From: Patiria pectinifera
Lineage: Eukaryota; Echinodermata; Asteroidea; Valvatida; Asterinidae
Length of the DNA: 64,000 nucleotides
Assembly: GCA_029964075.1 (NCBI GenBank)
Contig: CM057140.1
Location: forward strand, 3,490,643 to 3,554,642
Direction: 5' to 3'
Both the position numbers and the translations under genes were made by a program. The notes under the pieces are model-generated. The model saw nothing but the letters and a program-made list of their open reading frames with translations, was not told the DNA's origin and searched no databases. Numbering within the stretch: position 1 is the stretch's first letter; each line of letters opens with the position of its first letter. Of the stretch, positions 38,201 through 53,200 are shown in pieces.

Positions 38201-41200
38201 TGTAATTTAAAACATTTTTCTTTTGAAAGGGGGGGATTCACAACGCTATAGACCTGGGAAGGGGGGGGGCACAGAAGGCAAGGGGCTAATATTACACAAC
38301 TTTTTGGCCTGGGGGTTTAGGTTTTTGTAATGCCCTTGGAAACGGTTTGGCCGGGTGTAATATTGTACATTCTGTTCGTTGCATGCGGTTACGATTGACT
38401 TTTTGCAATGAACTGGTCAAAGCATTCAAGAGTCGTTTAGCTACATATTAAGTTGTAATCAACTTTCAAGCAATATATATCATAATTGTAAATATAGTGG
38501 TTGCTATAATTCTTCAGTTCAGTGCGCTACATCGCGTAGCTACAATCGGCTGAATAAGAATGTGTCTTTGACGCTGAATTCGGGCGCAGTTCAAAATATG
38601 ACTCGGCCAATTTTGATTTGAAATCAAGATCCTAGAATGTTATTTTTCTCGGAATATCAAGCATTCACTGAGCGACAACTTCATAAGGTTAGTGTTAAAA
38701 GCACCCTGCTTTAGATTTTAAGCACTTTTGTTGCTTCAAACAACATACATTGTAATGCACAAATTGCAAAAGATTTACTCTACATGAGGTTTTTTTTAGG
38801 CCAAAAAGAAACCGCAAGGTACTAGTACAATGTATTTTACAAGTAGTTTGTAAAGACCTCCAAGGTCCTTGTCATAATATGGCTGGATTTTTGTGCGTGC
38901 CGGCCCCATTGTCCTGCAAGCCAGATGGGGAATCTTCCCCCAAATCTTGTCCCGGCGCAAAGTAAATCATCCTCTTTGTCAAACTCCGGCTTGAACCGAC
39001 CGAAGCTCCTCGTGCCCTGGGGCACTCGGTACCCCGCACATGGGTTCCCCGCACCGCTCCGATCTCCTAATGACCACAAAGCTTATTAAAATCAAATCAT
39101 TGGAATCTAGTTAGTTATGACAAGGCGCGACTGATTCAATCAGTTTAATGAGCGGGCCGTTTAGAGGGGTAACACCCCCTTCGCCCAATTTTGGAATCTT
39201 CCGGGACGTTTGTCCGAGGTGTTAAGCTGGTTATGTAAAACTCTTTGAAGGACACAAAGACCGAAAAAGCTTTTCAGTCAGCCTTGGCTGCAAGGAAAAT
39301 CTTCTTTAAATACGCAAGACATTTGTCGGACTTAATTTAGTCTGAAATCAGACTTCTTGAATCTGAGAGAAAGTCATCATTAGCTCAGAGAGAAATTTAT
39401 GCATCTTGCAGACTTTTCATCCAATTTTCAGAATGTTTACATAAATTAGCATCCCTGTTTTAAAACATGTACCACATACACCCGTACAGTGTCATTTGTT
39501 TTTTTGTCTTGTTCAGCTTTTCATGGTATATTTATTCTTTCAATTTTGGACATTATACTTTCTTGATATATTATGAGCAGGGAGAGCAAAATAAAGTCTG
39601 TCTTAAATATGTGAGGCAAAATAAAACGGAATAGGGCACAGGCCGTAGTAGAGAAAAATAAGAAAAAAAACACGAATGGGGCTTATTTTTCTTCTGATTT
39701 TCATATTTATTGATATTTGTAATCTTTGTTACATGTCTACATGAACTTCACAAAAATCATACATAATAAAGATTTTTTAAGGAAAAACCATTGGCATCTT
39801 TCATTTTCACAACTACAGAACTCGGACCTTTGAAGGCCGTTTCTAAGTATTTTACTTTTTTGACATGTTGATAAATGTGAACTTTAAACAGCCATAACTT
39901 GTCAATGGAACGTCCGATTGAAGTGAAACAAACAGTATTGTAAGGAGAATTTTGTTCTCTTTCCTAATACCAGCAAACCCTCATTTTGATCTCTGCCTAG
40001 GCCAAAAAAAAAGTCTTCGGTCTGGTTCTGGCGCGCCGCCGCCCCGATGCATCGGCAAAAAATTTTAAATTTTTTTTTTTTGAAATGAAAGATGAAAAAA
40101 AAAACCCTGACTCAACTGACTGCTGGAATGTGCTGCTGCTGCACAATTTAACGTGTTTTTAGAATGTGGCCTCTCTGGACTCCCATATATGCACTAAGTT
40201 TAGTCGGCACCATTTGTAGTCATCAGCCATTGATTTGAAGCAAAAAGTCAAAAAAAAAAAAGCCGCACACCACTTTTTCTTTTTGCCCATACCAGACTTC
40301 GGCATTTTTTTGGCCTTATTTGTCTTATTTTGCCAGAATGCCTCACATATATGAGTAATAAACAAATTCCCTGTTACAAAAGAAAATCTGCATGGAATGG
40401 GTCAGAAACATGACAAAAACTGACAAATCGCATAACTGCAAAAATTGTAAAATACAAATCTCTTTGTCATGTTGAATCTTTTAAGTTTCAATTCTTTGAA
40501 CAGCACATTGGATGAATTTTGCAAACGGTCCGTGATCAGATGGACCAAATGTTTAAAAGTGCAAGTGCCTTTGACGTGTTCATTCAATCAAGTGTACATG
40601 TAATACATTGTAGTTGAACACATGGTTCTCTACATGACGTGTTTCGTAACATACGCCATTTGTCGTTCACAGACCGCAGAGTGCAAGTTGGGCATAACAT
40701 GCATCTCCCCTGAACCCTGCCTGACACGGTGCATGCCGGCTATTATCAATCTCCAATCATGTAGGAAAGTCTTTTTCTAAGGTGATTGATTACGAACTGC
40801 ACGCAATCTGCTACCATATTTTGGTGGTGAAAACCAGCGTACTTTGTACTTCTGGGCTTGGTGGAATCAATGTGGCCCAATCTATGGGTGATCTCTAAAA
40901 ATCCAAAATTTGAACTTTTTTATGTACCATTTGCATTTTAGGGTCAACAGAATTACATGTAAAGGGAATGTACAACATTTGCTTTTGCTGCAATTTTCAG
41001 AAATAAATGGATTTGGAGGATTAGTATGTTATAGCAAATATTGTTAAAATGACTTGTTTCACGTTTTGGGCTTGTAGATGTTGGAAAAACCAAGAAAACC
41101 ATTCATGTTCTTGTAGAGTGGTTCCCTGACCCCACTTAAGATGAAACGGAGAATTTATAGACTTTTGGGGAATTGTAAGATCAGAGAGTTACATGTAGTC

Positions 41201-44200
41201 TAGTAGGCTTGCACCCCTTCACAGTTGTGTAATCAATTGCAAAGAAAACACGGAATAACTAATTATGAAAAATTAGGAGCAGTTTTGAAAAAAAGCCAGT
41301 TTTCTCCAACGCTGGTCGGCCAACCAGCGTTGGAAAAATACCATTTTTCTTGAAAATGTCAGCACACCAGGAGCCACGATTTTACAGCATGCTTTAGACT
41401 GTCATTCCCTAACAATCCAGCAAGGTACTTTGTGATAATTTGATCATTTTGTTTTGTAATGTTTGCAAATGTTGTATCTTCCCTTTAATAATGAAGGGAC
41501 TTTGTTTACATGGATAGGCTATAAGTTTCTTTTTTTGACATTCATTTGTTGGTTGGTTGTTCAGTGGGTTGGCTGTCTGTTGGTCAGTTATTTGGTTGTT
41601 TAGTCAGTCAGTAAGTCTAAAAGTCAGTCAAAACATTTTATGGGGAGTCAGGCGGCCAGTCAGTTGATTTTTTTTTAACTCAATCAGTCATCGGTCCACA
41701 TATATACATATCTTGCTTGTTGGTTGATCTTTTGATAAGTTGGTTTGTTTGTAAGTTTATCAGCTGGACCGTCAGTTTTGTCAGTCTTTCGGTTGGTCAG
41801 TTAGGTAGTCAGTTTATCGGTTGGGGAGTCAGTTTGTCAGTCTTTCGGTCGGTTAGTCTCTTTGTTGAATAGTCTAATCTAAATTTTGGCTTGTCATATG
41901 GTCAGTCATTTACCCAGCATATTTTAATAACCATGGTACAAAACATGTCTGTTTCTTTTATCCCGAAAGACGTTCATGAAAGCTAACACTTCAAATACTC
42001 ATTTTTTATTCAGTAACCAGTTATATTTTAAAGACTTACAAGTGACTGAGTAAGTAGCTGCAGTCTGAAGTTTCAACTACATGTACAATGTAAATACAAA
42101 TGCCAAGTAAATGTGACAAATTTGTATGTTGGAAAGTACATGTACGACTGGGAGAAGTTTCTGGATGAAAGCTTTTGTTAAGTTTAAATAAAAAAGGAAA
42201 AACGGATATAATTTTTTTTCCTGAATAGTTAAATCTATGGTTTGAAGTTCTTTGAGTTATAACGGCCATTGTCTGCAATTCCCCCTCCCCCCTGCAGTTC
42301 AAAATCACACCTTAAAGAGAAGAGTGAATGATATGCCGTCCCACGTCTCTGCTCCACATATTGCCAAACGTGCATTAGCTGCGAAGTTTGTCAGCGCCGC
42401 GCACAGCGTAAACGACCCCCGTACGTACACAAAACGCGCGGCAGAGATGACAGCTGGCATACCTCAGAGCAAATAATTACCGACGAATTTTGAAGGCATT
42501 AAAGTACAATTTGGGCACGGCCGGGCCTGCTCGGATGCCGCGGACCGGCTTTCAAGCCGTCGTATTTTTTTGTTTTTTGCCCTCGGGGGCTTGTCTGTAG
42601 CCAAGTCCCCATATTTCCCTTCGTGTGCTTTGCGACTGTGGTCTGTACAGCAGCGTAAAAGCTGTCTACATGTGAGTACATATGCCCCACTCTTAGAAAA
42701 GTGAAATCCAATGACAAACAAAGATCTATAGTGTTTGTTTACACACTACAGGCCATTTTTCGGGTGGCTTTTTTGTGATCTTTTGCTGGGATTTTTCAAA
42801 GGCAATTATAGATCTGGGCTGTCTTACACGTTGGGCCCATACTTTTGATGATTCGATGTCTGTTTCTTTTCATTTCTAGTTGTGAGAATCCCCCCCTCCC
42901 CCATCAATACAAAAAGAAATCTCATACAAACTACTGAACCATTGGGTGATGTTATTTATGCCATTGGAGGTTGCTGGCTCAGAACTGTTCGTGAAGATCT
43001 TTGAAAAAAGATACTAAAAAAATAAGTACTAAAACCTTATTGATTATCATAAAGCTTACTTGGATTAAAGATCGTACTGGTACTAAACACCCCGTGAAAT
43101 TATTCCGTCTGGCTTGGTGTCATTTAGAAGAAATCAAGAAATGTAGGTGATATCCAACGATCAGTCATTTGACTGTTTTTTTTGTAAAATAGAGAGTGCT
43201 GTGGACAAAATCGTGTTTCATAATAAAAAGGTGGTGCATGGTTTTTCACTGTTTTCTCGAAAAAGTGTATCCCTCAAGCCGAAACTTCAACAGGTTAGGT
43301 TTAGAACATTCTTCTTTGGATTTTGAGTGGTGGTGTTATTGGAAACGAACAAAATGTTTGAAAAGCATATGATCCTTTTTGCCTCTAACCACACACTACC
43401 CCCTCCCTTGTTCTGTCAAAGATTTACAGTACTCACTTGTAAACCCAAAACCCCAAATCTCGCCAGGCTACAAAACTTAATGGGCAACGTGTGGCCCATA
43501 ATACAATCACAGCGCACGTCGCCATCTGTTCCGCAAATGGCCATCTCAAAGGACCAAACTTCACTCCAACACCCCCCAAGTTGTACAAGGGATCCTTCTG
43601 CACACCAAAGCAGAAGCAGAAAATGGCAGGCCTAATAAAGCTGGTCCCAGAGTGCACAAAATTCTGTTCAATTCGGGGCGATTCACAATGCAGTGCGCCA
43701 CCAAGAGTTTGCCATGGAGAGCCAACTTTTTAAGTTTACGGTCGACAAAACACGACCCATTTGAATGAGTGTCAGTAGGCAACCTGAGCTAATTTGTTAT
43801 AAATTGGGGCAAAGCGTTCTGCCGCCTTACAAAAAAAACACCATATGGATACAATAAAAGAAAAGGCCAATTATACTCAAATTATATACGCTTATGAAAA
43901 TACTGACGGGAAAAACTAACAATTTCAAATGTCCCGCGCTACGAATTTGTCGACCATCTCCCACAATGCACTGGTAAAAGTAGACTCTCCTTAGCAAACT
44001 CTTGGTGGCGCACTGCATTGTGAATCGCCCGAATTTATCCAGAATGACTATTTACTGGAAGTTTGTTCATGCATGTGGTTTTACACAATGAGCAGGATTT
44101 AGCCCATTTAGTGGCGGTATGGGTATCCCTATTCCAAACATTTCGACTTAGGTGAGACTTAATTAAAGGGCCATGCAGTGTAATTTTTTTCCCAAACCTT

Positions 44201-47200
44201 GAAAGGTGCACCTTTGTGTCCCATTTGACCTTATTCTCAATTTTCGTTTTGCAATTTTCAAGCTGTGCCTCCAGTTTCCTGCTTTTGTCTGTTGACAGTA
44301 TTTGTGATGCGATAAAGCTAAATGAGTCGTTTGTCTACCCCGGTCAAAAATGGTTTTATTACAGATTTGAAAAGAGCACAATCTCAGCATTACTGCTGTA
44401 AAAACCGCATGCTGATACCATCTTTAGTTCAAAAATTATGGAAGTCGGAACACCAAGAGATGTGATGAAGTACATGTAATGTGATGAAGTAACCCTATTT
44501 TGGCCTAGTATCTCCAAATGAAAATTCCGACAAACGACTCATGTAGCTTGATCGCATCATATTTGACTAAAAACATGTAGTCAGAGTAAAATGTGATCTC
44601 ACTACTGTAAGTGTGACAAGCCTGTGTAAAAGGCATGGCAGGAGAAGTGGAAGGAGCTTTTGACTGTCTGTGACTGTTTAAGCAGGAGGAGGGTTGAGCA
44701 AGTCTAATTCAGTCAGTCAATCGGGGAGTCAGTCAGTCACTGATAGAAAAAAAATGGATTTGATGATTTACATGTGTACGAGTCTAGAAGTTGAAAGGGA
44801 AATATCAGCCACAGAACGCCACGAGCCCCTGTCACACGCTCACTTGAATGACAAGTTGCCCGTAGTCACAAAGCATCTGGACCAGATAGACCATTAAGCA
44901 TTCTACCGAGAGCTCTGGGAGGGGAGACCAGTGTTTATTCTAGGCGGTGGACAGGGAGCAGTTGTAGTAATGGTAGTCGTTTGTTGGGGGAAGGGGGGTG
45001 TAGACTGTAATGACATAGAATGAACCACCTTGCTCAAGAGAAAACATGTAGTTTTAATATTGAGGGCCAAGGAGGCCGGTCTTTGTCCTCTGTCTAACTG
45101 AATCTCTGACCTACTGAGTCACTGACTGACTGAGTCACTCCCCGACCGAATGGCTGACCTACCGAGTCACTGGCTGATTGACTCACTGACTGACCTACTC
45201 CCCCACTGACTGACTGAGCTATTGAGTCACTGGCTGACTCCCCTACTGAGTCACTGGCTGATTGACCTACTGAGTCACTGACTGACCTATTGAGTCACTG
45301 ACTGACTGAGCTATTGAGTCACTGGCTGACTCCCCTACTGACTCCCGACTGACCTACTGAGTCACTGGCTGACTCAGGCACGGACTCACTGAGTCTGACT
45401 GAAATGAGTCATTGACTGACTCGACTGAGTCGCTGATACACTGAATGACTGATTCACTGAGTAAAGTACTGTCCTAGACTGATACTTTTGGGTGGATTTC
45501 AAAGTTTTCAAGGCAAATTTTTTAATTTTCATTTAGTACTAGTTCCACTTGTAATTGCAGGAAAACCTTGACATCCGATAACCGACAACAATGGAGATGT
45601 ATTTAGAACAAGAGGCTTTAATGGAAAGGCAGATAAAATGCAATATTCAACAAGTGGTACAATATAAAGGGGGCATTACATGTATAAATAAAAGAAAAAT
45701 ATGATCTGGCGATAAAACTCATTTGAAACTACCGGTAGGTATTTGATTTGTCTCAGTACATCTTTTTCATTATATTTTTTTGTGGGGGGATCTTTGTCAT
45801 GTATATTGCTTGTTTTAGGCATTGCATTTTTGTCTACTTGACATGCTCAGCCTAATTTATATGCCAGCTTTGTTTTGTCATGTGGCTCAGTTACATGAAC
45901 TTGCAAAAATAAAAATTCTGCGCAGTTTCTCTCAAAATTGTAACAGTGCAAAACCTTGCAGAATAGGTACATGTAGGAGCCTGCAGTGCACAATGTGCGA
46001 AATAGTGAAATTGAGTGTCCGCCAAACATGCAGTATTACATAGGCCCGTGTTCATATACTGCCTTTTGAGCTGTTCAATCCACAGCCCCAGGCGAAAACC
46101 AAGAAGCGCTAACGACAACTGAATGGGCCCGCCGGACTACAATACTCAAGACGAGCTTAAAAGCTCATTCGTAACTCCTCAGCCCCTGCGCTGGCCCGGC
46201 ACCAACTGTCACACATTGCCTGCCCAAACAAACGGGGCCCAGGATACAAAAAGCTAACAGAGTTTCGACTCGGTTTGGACTGAAAGTCCCCCCCCCCCTC
46301 CCAAGATCAAATTACCTAATTAGACATCGTTTTTTGACAGAGCTAACTTGGGACGGGATGTGATATTGACACAGGAGATGTGGGCACGATCGCTTAATGG
46401 AACTAGCAGTGGTAGCGTCAAACATCCATTTGGGGGGGGGGGGATGGGAGGCAACGGCATACTGTGCGTCTCCCATCCTAATTCAGAAGCGTTTTGCGCC
46501 ACCTGCAAAGCTGAAAATATTCAGGAAAGAAGTGGTAATATATGTAGCTATTTTAAATTCTGTACAAATTTACCCACAAATTTTGGCAAAAGTTTTTGGA
46601 CACAATTGTTTTCAGGAGTGGTCCATAATTACACGTATGCCAATAAGGTAATTTGTGATATTTTCACACATGAAAGCGACAATTTAAAAAATGCCTATAA
46701 TTGGTTGCTAGTTTTTAAAACGTTTTTATGTTGTAAGCAGATGTGAAACTGGACACTTTTTCAAATTTCAATTTTATGATCTCAGAAAAGGGATGACCCA
46801 TGTTTTTTAAAAATAAGTTCAGATATTTGCGCTTTGTGAAAATTCATAGTTTAAGCTTAGTCTTACAAACTTACACAAAAAATGTATGGTCATTCTGATT
46901 CCACTATTGCACACTGAATAACATAAAAATGTATTACTCTGAATCCAAACATTTAAAGTTGCATTCCTGTTTTATTTTTGAGTTTCATCCGAATAATAGA
47001 TTCCTTTTCTAAATTGCTATTTTTCTAGCAATACAAAAGTTCTTTAATTTTTTAACCCTAACTCCCTAGGCCTTTTTGCTAGGATGCAGCCTCAATCCTG
47101 CAAAATCCTCCAATTGGCCTCATGGAAAATAACATATAGCCTCAATCCTGCAAATTCCTCCGCTGTTTCTTGAATATGGTCCATGGAGGGGTGACCACTG

Positions 47201-50200
47201 ACTGAATCCTGCAAAATCCTCTGGCTACATTGTATGACTGTCAATAGGCTGAGGCAGAGGCAGTGACATCCTGGAGCAGTGCGGAGGATGTCAAGTATAA
47301 TCAAGGACTAAATTTATGCTAGGCTGAACATAAACAACACAAGGTCCGGCCCAAGACCTTGACACAGTGCGTACTCATGTAACCTCAATCCTGCAAATTC
47401 CTCCAATATGCAAAAAGGATTTTGGAGGATTCAGGGCGGTTAGGGTTAATGAGACATTGACTGAAAAAAAATGTGCCCGTGTTTACAGTTTCAAATTATT
47501 GGCTGGCAGACAATAATTTTTTTTTTTTTGCGGGGTAGGCTGGTTCCCGCCCCTCAATATCGACAATGTAGGGACAGGGAGCCAGCCTACTCACAAAGCG
47601 GACTGTTTGTGCCTAAAATAAAACCCTTTTTTTCAGAGGGTTGCATCAATCTTTCAAACCTAAATTCCTCGGCATTTTTGTTAGGATGCAACCTCAATCC
47701 TGCAAAATCCTCCACCTGTCTCCATGTAAAAACTGCATACAGCCTCAATCCTCCAAAATCCTCCGCTATTTCTTGAATGTGGTCCTTGGAGGGGTGACCA
47801 CTGCCTCAATCCTTCAAAATCCTCCAGCAATCACTGTCAATATGTTGAGGCAGAGCCAGTGACATCCTGGAGCAGTGCAGAGGATTTCAAGTATAAGGCC
47901 CCCCCAAAAAATATTGGGTCTCTGGTCAGACCAAAGTTCCGGAATTGACGTGGGGACGCGGCTTTTGGGGGGGGGGGGGTTTTCAAGCTTGGATTGTACA
48001 GACAAGTTGGGGTACTATTTTGCTATTTGGTGTCCTCATGTACATTGGTGTCCTCCATAATTTGCCTTGGTGCTCTCGATCATTTGCCTTGGTGCAATTT
48101 CACATTCCTTGGTGCTCTTTGGTAAAAAAAAAAATGAGGAGGTGCGGCAATAGAGGGCGCTGTTGGAGCTACCGCGGAACATTTTGGAAGAAAAAAAGAT
48201 TGACGCACATGATTAAAATCGACGCGCGCGCTGACCAGAGACCGACTTATTTTTTTTTTTGGCCCAATCTAGGCTATTTATGCAAGGCTGCATGAGCATA
48301 AAAAACACAAGGTCCAGCCTAAGACCTTGACACAGTGCATCCTCCGAAACCAGCCTCACACTTTGCAAAATCCTCCAGTTTGCAGATATTTTGGAAGATT
48401 AGGGAAGGTTAGGGATAATTACGTTAATAAATTTAACAACCACGTGAAGCTCGACTCAGTAATTTCCTTTTTTCCATAAATTTTATTTTAGGGTGATGCT
48501 TTGTGTAAGGACTGTTTCTTCAGTGCCTTTGAGGCAGAGATACATCAGACCATCGTCGATGCAGAGTTATTCAAGAAAGGCGAGAGGGTCGCAGTGGGTG
48601 CATCCGGTGGAAAAGGTACATTCCTTTTATTTTCACGGTGTAATCTAGTTTAAATAAAGAAATGGAGAAATGCCGAAAATACGCTTTGCAGCTTCGAGGC
48701 CGAAATACACACAACATGTCAGAAAACGCAAACAAAAATTTGTATAATTGAAGTATCTTGGTCAGTTTTCCGCGCTGCGAGTTGAACATATATTTCCGCA
48801 GCGAACGTTTTATGACGTCAAATACTCTTCTCATTGGCGTGAAGTACAAACCAGCTTTTGCTGTATGGGTTTTAGCCAAAAATCAGCCACAAACCAATCT
48901 CAGATCACTCATTCAAACCTAGGAATTTTTTGGCATAATGTTACGTCCGTGACAAAGCTTTTAAGAGCTCACTGAATAAACCTGATTATATCTTTTTTCA
49001 AATCTTATACATCCATCATCTAGCAATGGTCAAGGAGATTACAGACTAGGAGTTTGGAATCATTCCTGCAAATCATTAATTAACCCTAACCATCCATAAT
49101 CCTCCAAAATCCTCCTTGTGGTTTTTGGAGGATTTTGGAGGATTGAGGCTGAATGGTATTTTTTTAGATAAGGATTTTGGAGGATTGAGGCTGAATGGTA
49201 TTTTTCAGAAAAGGATTTTGGAGGATTGAGGCTGTATGGTATTTTTTCAGAAAAGGATTTTGGAGGATTGAGGCTTAATGGTATTTTTTTTTCAGAAAAG
49301 GATTTTGAAGGATTGAGGCTGAATGGTATTTTTCAGAAAAGGATTTTGGATGATTGAGGCTGAATGGGTTTTTTTTTTTTCAGAAAAGGATTTTGGAGGA
49401 TTGAGGATGAATGGTATTTTTTTAGAAAAGGATTTTGGAGGATTGAGGCTGAATGGTATTTTTTCAAATAACGATTTTGGAGGATTGAGGCTGAATGGTA
49501 TTTTTCAGAAAAGGATTTTGGAGGATTGAGGCTGAATGGTATTCTGAGGCAGGACTGTCTGACGATTTTGAAGGATTGAGGGGCTGGGTGCCCTTCATTT
49601 GAACATAAGTGCAACATTTTTGGATGAGGAGGATTTTGGAGGATTGAGGATGAATGCATTTTGAGGCAGGACTGTCTGAAAATTTTGAAGAATTTAGGCG
49701 CTGTTGTGAAATTTTGGAGGATTGAGGATGGTTCCTAGCAAAAAGGCCTAGGGGGTTAGGGTTAATCAGATAATCATGGTCAATTGGCTCCGTCACGGAC
49801 ATGACACTTCCTTTCATAATGCTGGAATCAGCCAAATTTTCTGTCATTGGCAAAGATGGCCAAACAAAGACGGCACAACATGGGACAGTTCTTAATTCAT
49901 ATCACTGTCAGTCTGTCACCACAACTATCTTGAATCAATTGTTGCTTCTTTTTATGCCCCGCGGCGAAGCCGAAGGGGTATACTGTTTTCGCCTTGTCCT
50001 TCCGTGGGTGGGTGGGTGTGTGTGTCCGGACAAATCTTGTCAGCGCAATAACTGGAGAAATACTTTACATGTGAACTTCAAATTTGGTTTGCGGATTGTT
50101 CTTGGTAATCCTAAGAAGCCTTTTGCATTTGGGGCCAAAATGTTGAGGGTCAAGGTCACAGTGGCTTAAACAATAGAAATTCTGAGATCATAGGGATTAA

Positions 50201-53200
50201 TTCATATAAAACCTACAGAAAACACTAATGATGTCAATGAACGTTCCATGTGACCCAAGTACACGTACACTATGTAACTTGATGTTAAAGAGTGGTGTTA
50301 TATGTCATGGGAACAGTCACGGTTGCGGGGCATTTGTGTTTGTAAACACACCTGACTTGTTTCTTGTTCAATCCTTAGACTCAACAGTCTTGGCCTACAT
50401 CATGAAGTTACTGAATGAGAGACATGACTACGGTTTGGACATCGTGTTGCTGTCAGTAGATGAGGGAATAACGGGCTACAGGGACGATTCGCTGGAGGTA
50501 AAGTTTGGGGCATTGTGGGTCTACAAACAACCCTCTTAGTGGGAAGTCAGGGTGACAGTTTTAGCTGATTTTCGGCTAACTTTGACAGATTTTTTGTTAA
50601 AAAATGAGTTTGTCAGAAAATTTGACAGAATGGATTTTTTGGGCAGATTTCTGGCAGAATTCTGCAAAAATGGATATTTGACAGAAAACCATAGCAAATT
50701 TGAAGAAAAATTGAACATTTGTTTAAAAAAAGCTTCAATCTTTTCAAACAAACCCTTGCATAATGGGACAGGTTGGCTGGCCTAGGTGTTGAAGTTCACA
50801 TGGGAACCGGACTTTGTCATGACGCAACCGCGTTTAGCCTGAAATTTGTGAAATTTCATAACATCTTTATATGTTACTATAGATTGTTTATAAAGTGATT
50901 TGAACCTTGATTAAGGCAAAACTGCAACATATTTATGGTGTATTTCGCGTAAAACTGGGGAATTTGGCAGATTTAAGACGAATCTCACAGATTTTTTAAT
51001 TGCATTGAGCAGAATTTGGCCATGACCTTACGGTTATCCTGGTCAGTATTCAGAGCAATATGTAAAACCCTTTAAAACCCTGCCGGTCAGTTTCAGGTGA
51101 AGGGATATGAAGTGTTAAAGTAACTGAGTCACACAGAGAGTCACTGCACAAAAAGAACAGCACTGTGGAGAGCAGTGAAGCGTGACTGAATCTGCCTGCT
51201 TGCCCTGAGCTTAACCACACCAAACAATTGTGCAGGGCACAGTGGTTTAAGACCCAGACATTTCAAAAAAAAAATTCCCCTAATATTATGCCTTAATTTA
51301 GTTTAGTTGTATCTAATGAGTTAATTTATAGCAGTTAAAAATATTTTTTACAACATCTTTACCGTTTATATCACTCAAGTACAAAACTTCACAAAACTAA
51401 GGGGGTTAGTCTTATTACAGTAGGCACATTGGTGCAACAATTAAAAAACCTGTTTTTCTATACCGAAATTATATCTTCAGATAGAAAACTGTGCATCATC
51501 TTGTAGCTTGTTTAGTACCCTTTCAGCTAATATAACATTTGTTATGAAAATTGTTTCAGAAAGTGCAGAAATTTGTGGGGACTACTTACGGTAAATTATA
51601 AAGAAGTATCCCCCAAAAGCAAAAGACACTCAGATTATGTTCGCTGATACATTTTTACAATCGGCCATAAACGGCCTGGGTAAAATTGTTTATTTTCTTC
51701 ATAAATTGGTACTCTGATTATTTGGCTACAAATATAATCAACCGGAAAAGTCGCGCAATGCATCGTTGTGCCGAAGAAAATCAACTTTGTAAGCAGTCCT
51801 CAGCTGGGATTTAACGAAAAACGCTGTCGCTGGCGACAAAGTGAACAGCGCCCTCTATTGTTGAGATTTGTCTAGCGTGATCGCTTTGTTGGACTCGGTG
51901 TCGTCGCTTGCACTTCGGAAATTTGTGTAAGAAGGTTCAAATCTTGGGGCTCGTGTGGAATTTACAGTAAACCATTATTGAAGAAATTTAGCTGTTAATG
52001 GCTTTCTTTTTCATGGAAAATGTAGATAGAATTAGAAATGAAAGATTTTTATTTTTCGCACAACGTTTTGGTGTAGGCCCACACTGGCGCGGTCAGCCAA
52101 ACGACAACATCATGTTCCTGGTGTTTGTGATTGTAATAAAATGTCTTAGGCCTGGCAAGGCCAGGAAAACCATTAAACACCATTTTAACCAACCAAACGT
52201 GTTTTCCCAAAGGGAAACCAGATACTTTCAAGGACTGATTTTTTGATAATAATGTCCAGCCACAACTCCTGACCAGAGCTGTCATTGTGATGTAAAGCAT
52301 CTACAATGACTTACATGTAAACACTGAGATCATTGTATTTTCTGATAATTTTATTTTTATTTTTCTGTAAGACTTTTCGGAAACCAAGCCCTTACGCCCC
52401 CCATTTTCTTCTTATAATAAGGACTCCTCCACTCCATCTGTTCCATTAATTTGGCAACAGACAAGAAGATCGGACGATCAAATACGCCACCCTCCAAATG
52501 AGACGTGCAATAAATATCTAAAGAGAGGGATCGGCCGGAACAAGAGGCCGGATTATATTACAACTAATAATAGACTACAACCGACACATGAGAAGGTTAC
52601 ATATTAAACTGACCATTTCTAAGCGATTAAGAAAATGTAGGGAGAATTAGATATGAGCCGAATTTAATAGATCACCACCGCAGCTACTCTCTCAAAAACT
52701 AACCACATTTTCTTTTACGAACATTTTGTAAGTTTTGAAAAAGAGCCGTTTGTCAAAAACAAATGCTCGACACTTTATCAATTACTGTTGCGGAGGCTAT
52801 GGATTTCACAATTACATTATGTCAGAAGGGGATGAAGCTGATGTTCCCAAAGCTGAGTTTGATCGCCCGAGAATTAATCCTCTAGATGAAGTGGGACCAC
52901 ACCAGCAATAGCTGAGAACGGGCGCGATATTGAATTGAGGACAGCCATTCTTGTAAGAGCAGTGGCCCAATATATGATTTTATCTGTTTTCATAAATAAG
53001 TCTCAAGAATAACAGGTTTTTCCCTTAGCTAGAAAGAACAAATACCGGCTGCACCACTTAAGAGCACCATTTTCGAATTTCCACGGTAAAATACAACAGA
53101 AAAAAATAGTAAGATTAATGATAACATTTTGCATATAAATGGCCTTATCACAGGGAATTTATTATTGAAAATAATAAAAAAGTAATCACCTTGAAAACTT

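Noticed and set aside
49323..49659. Open frames with repeated GLRLNGIF or SASILQNPF peptides
   Set aside because: They are translations of the 42-bp tandem unit inside piggyBac-like MITE 3.
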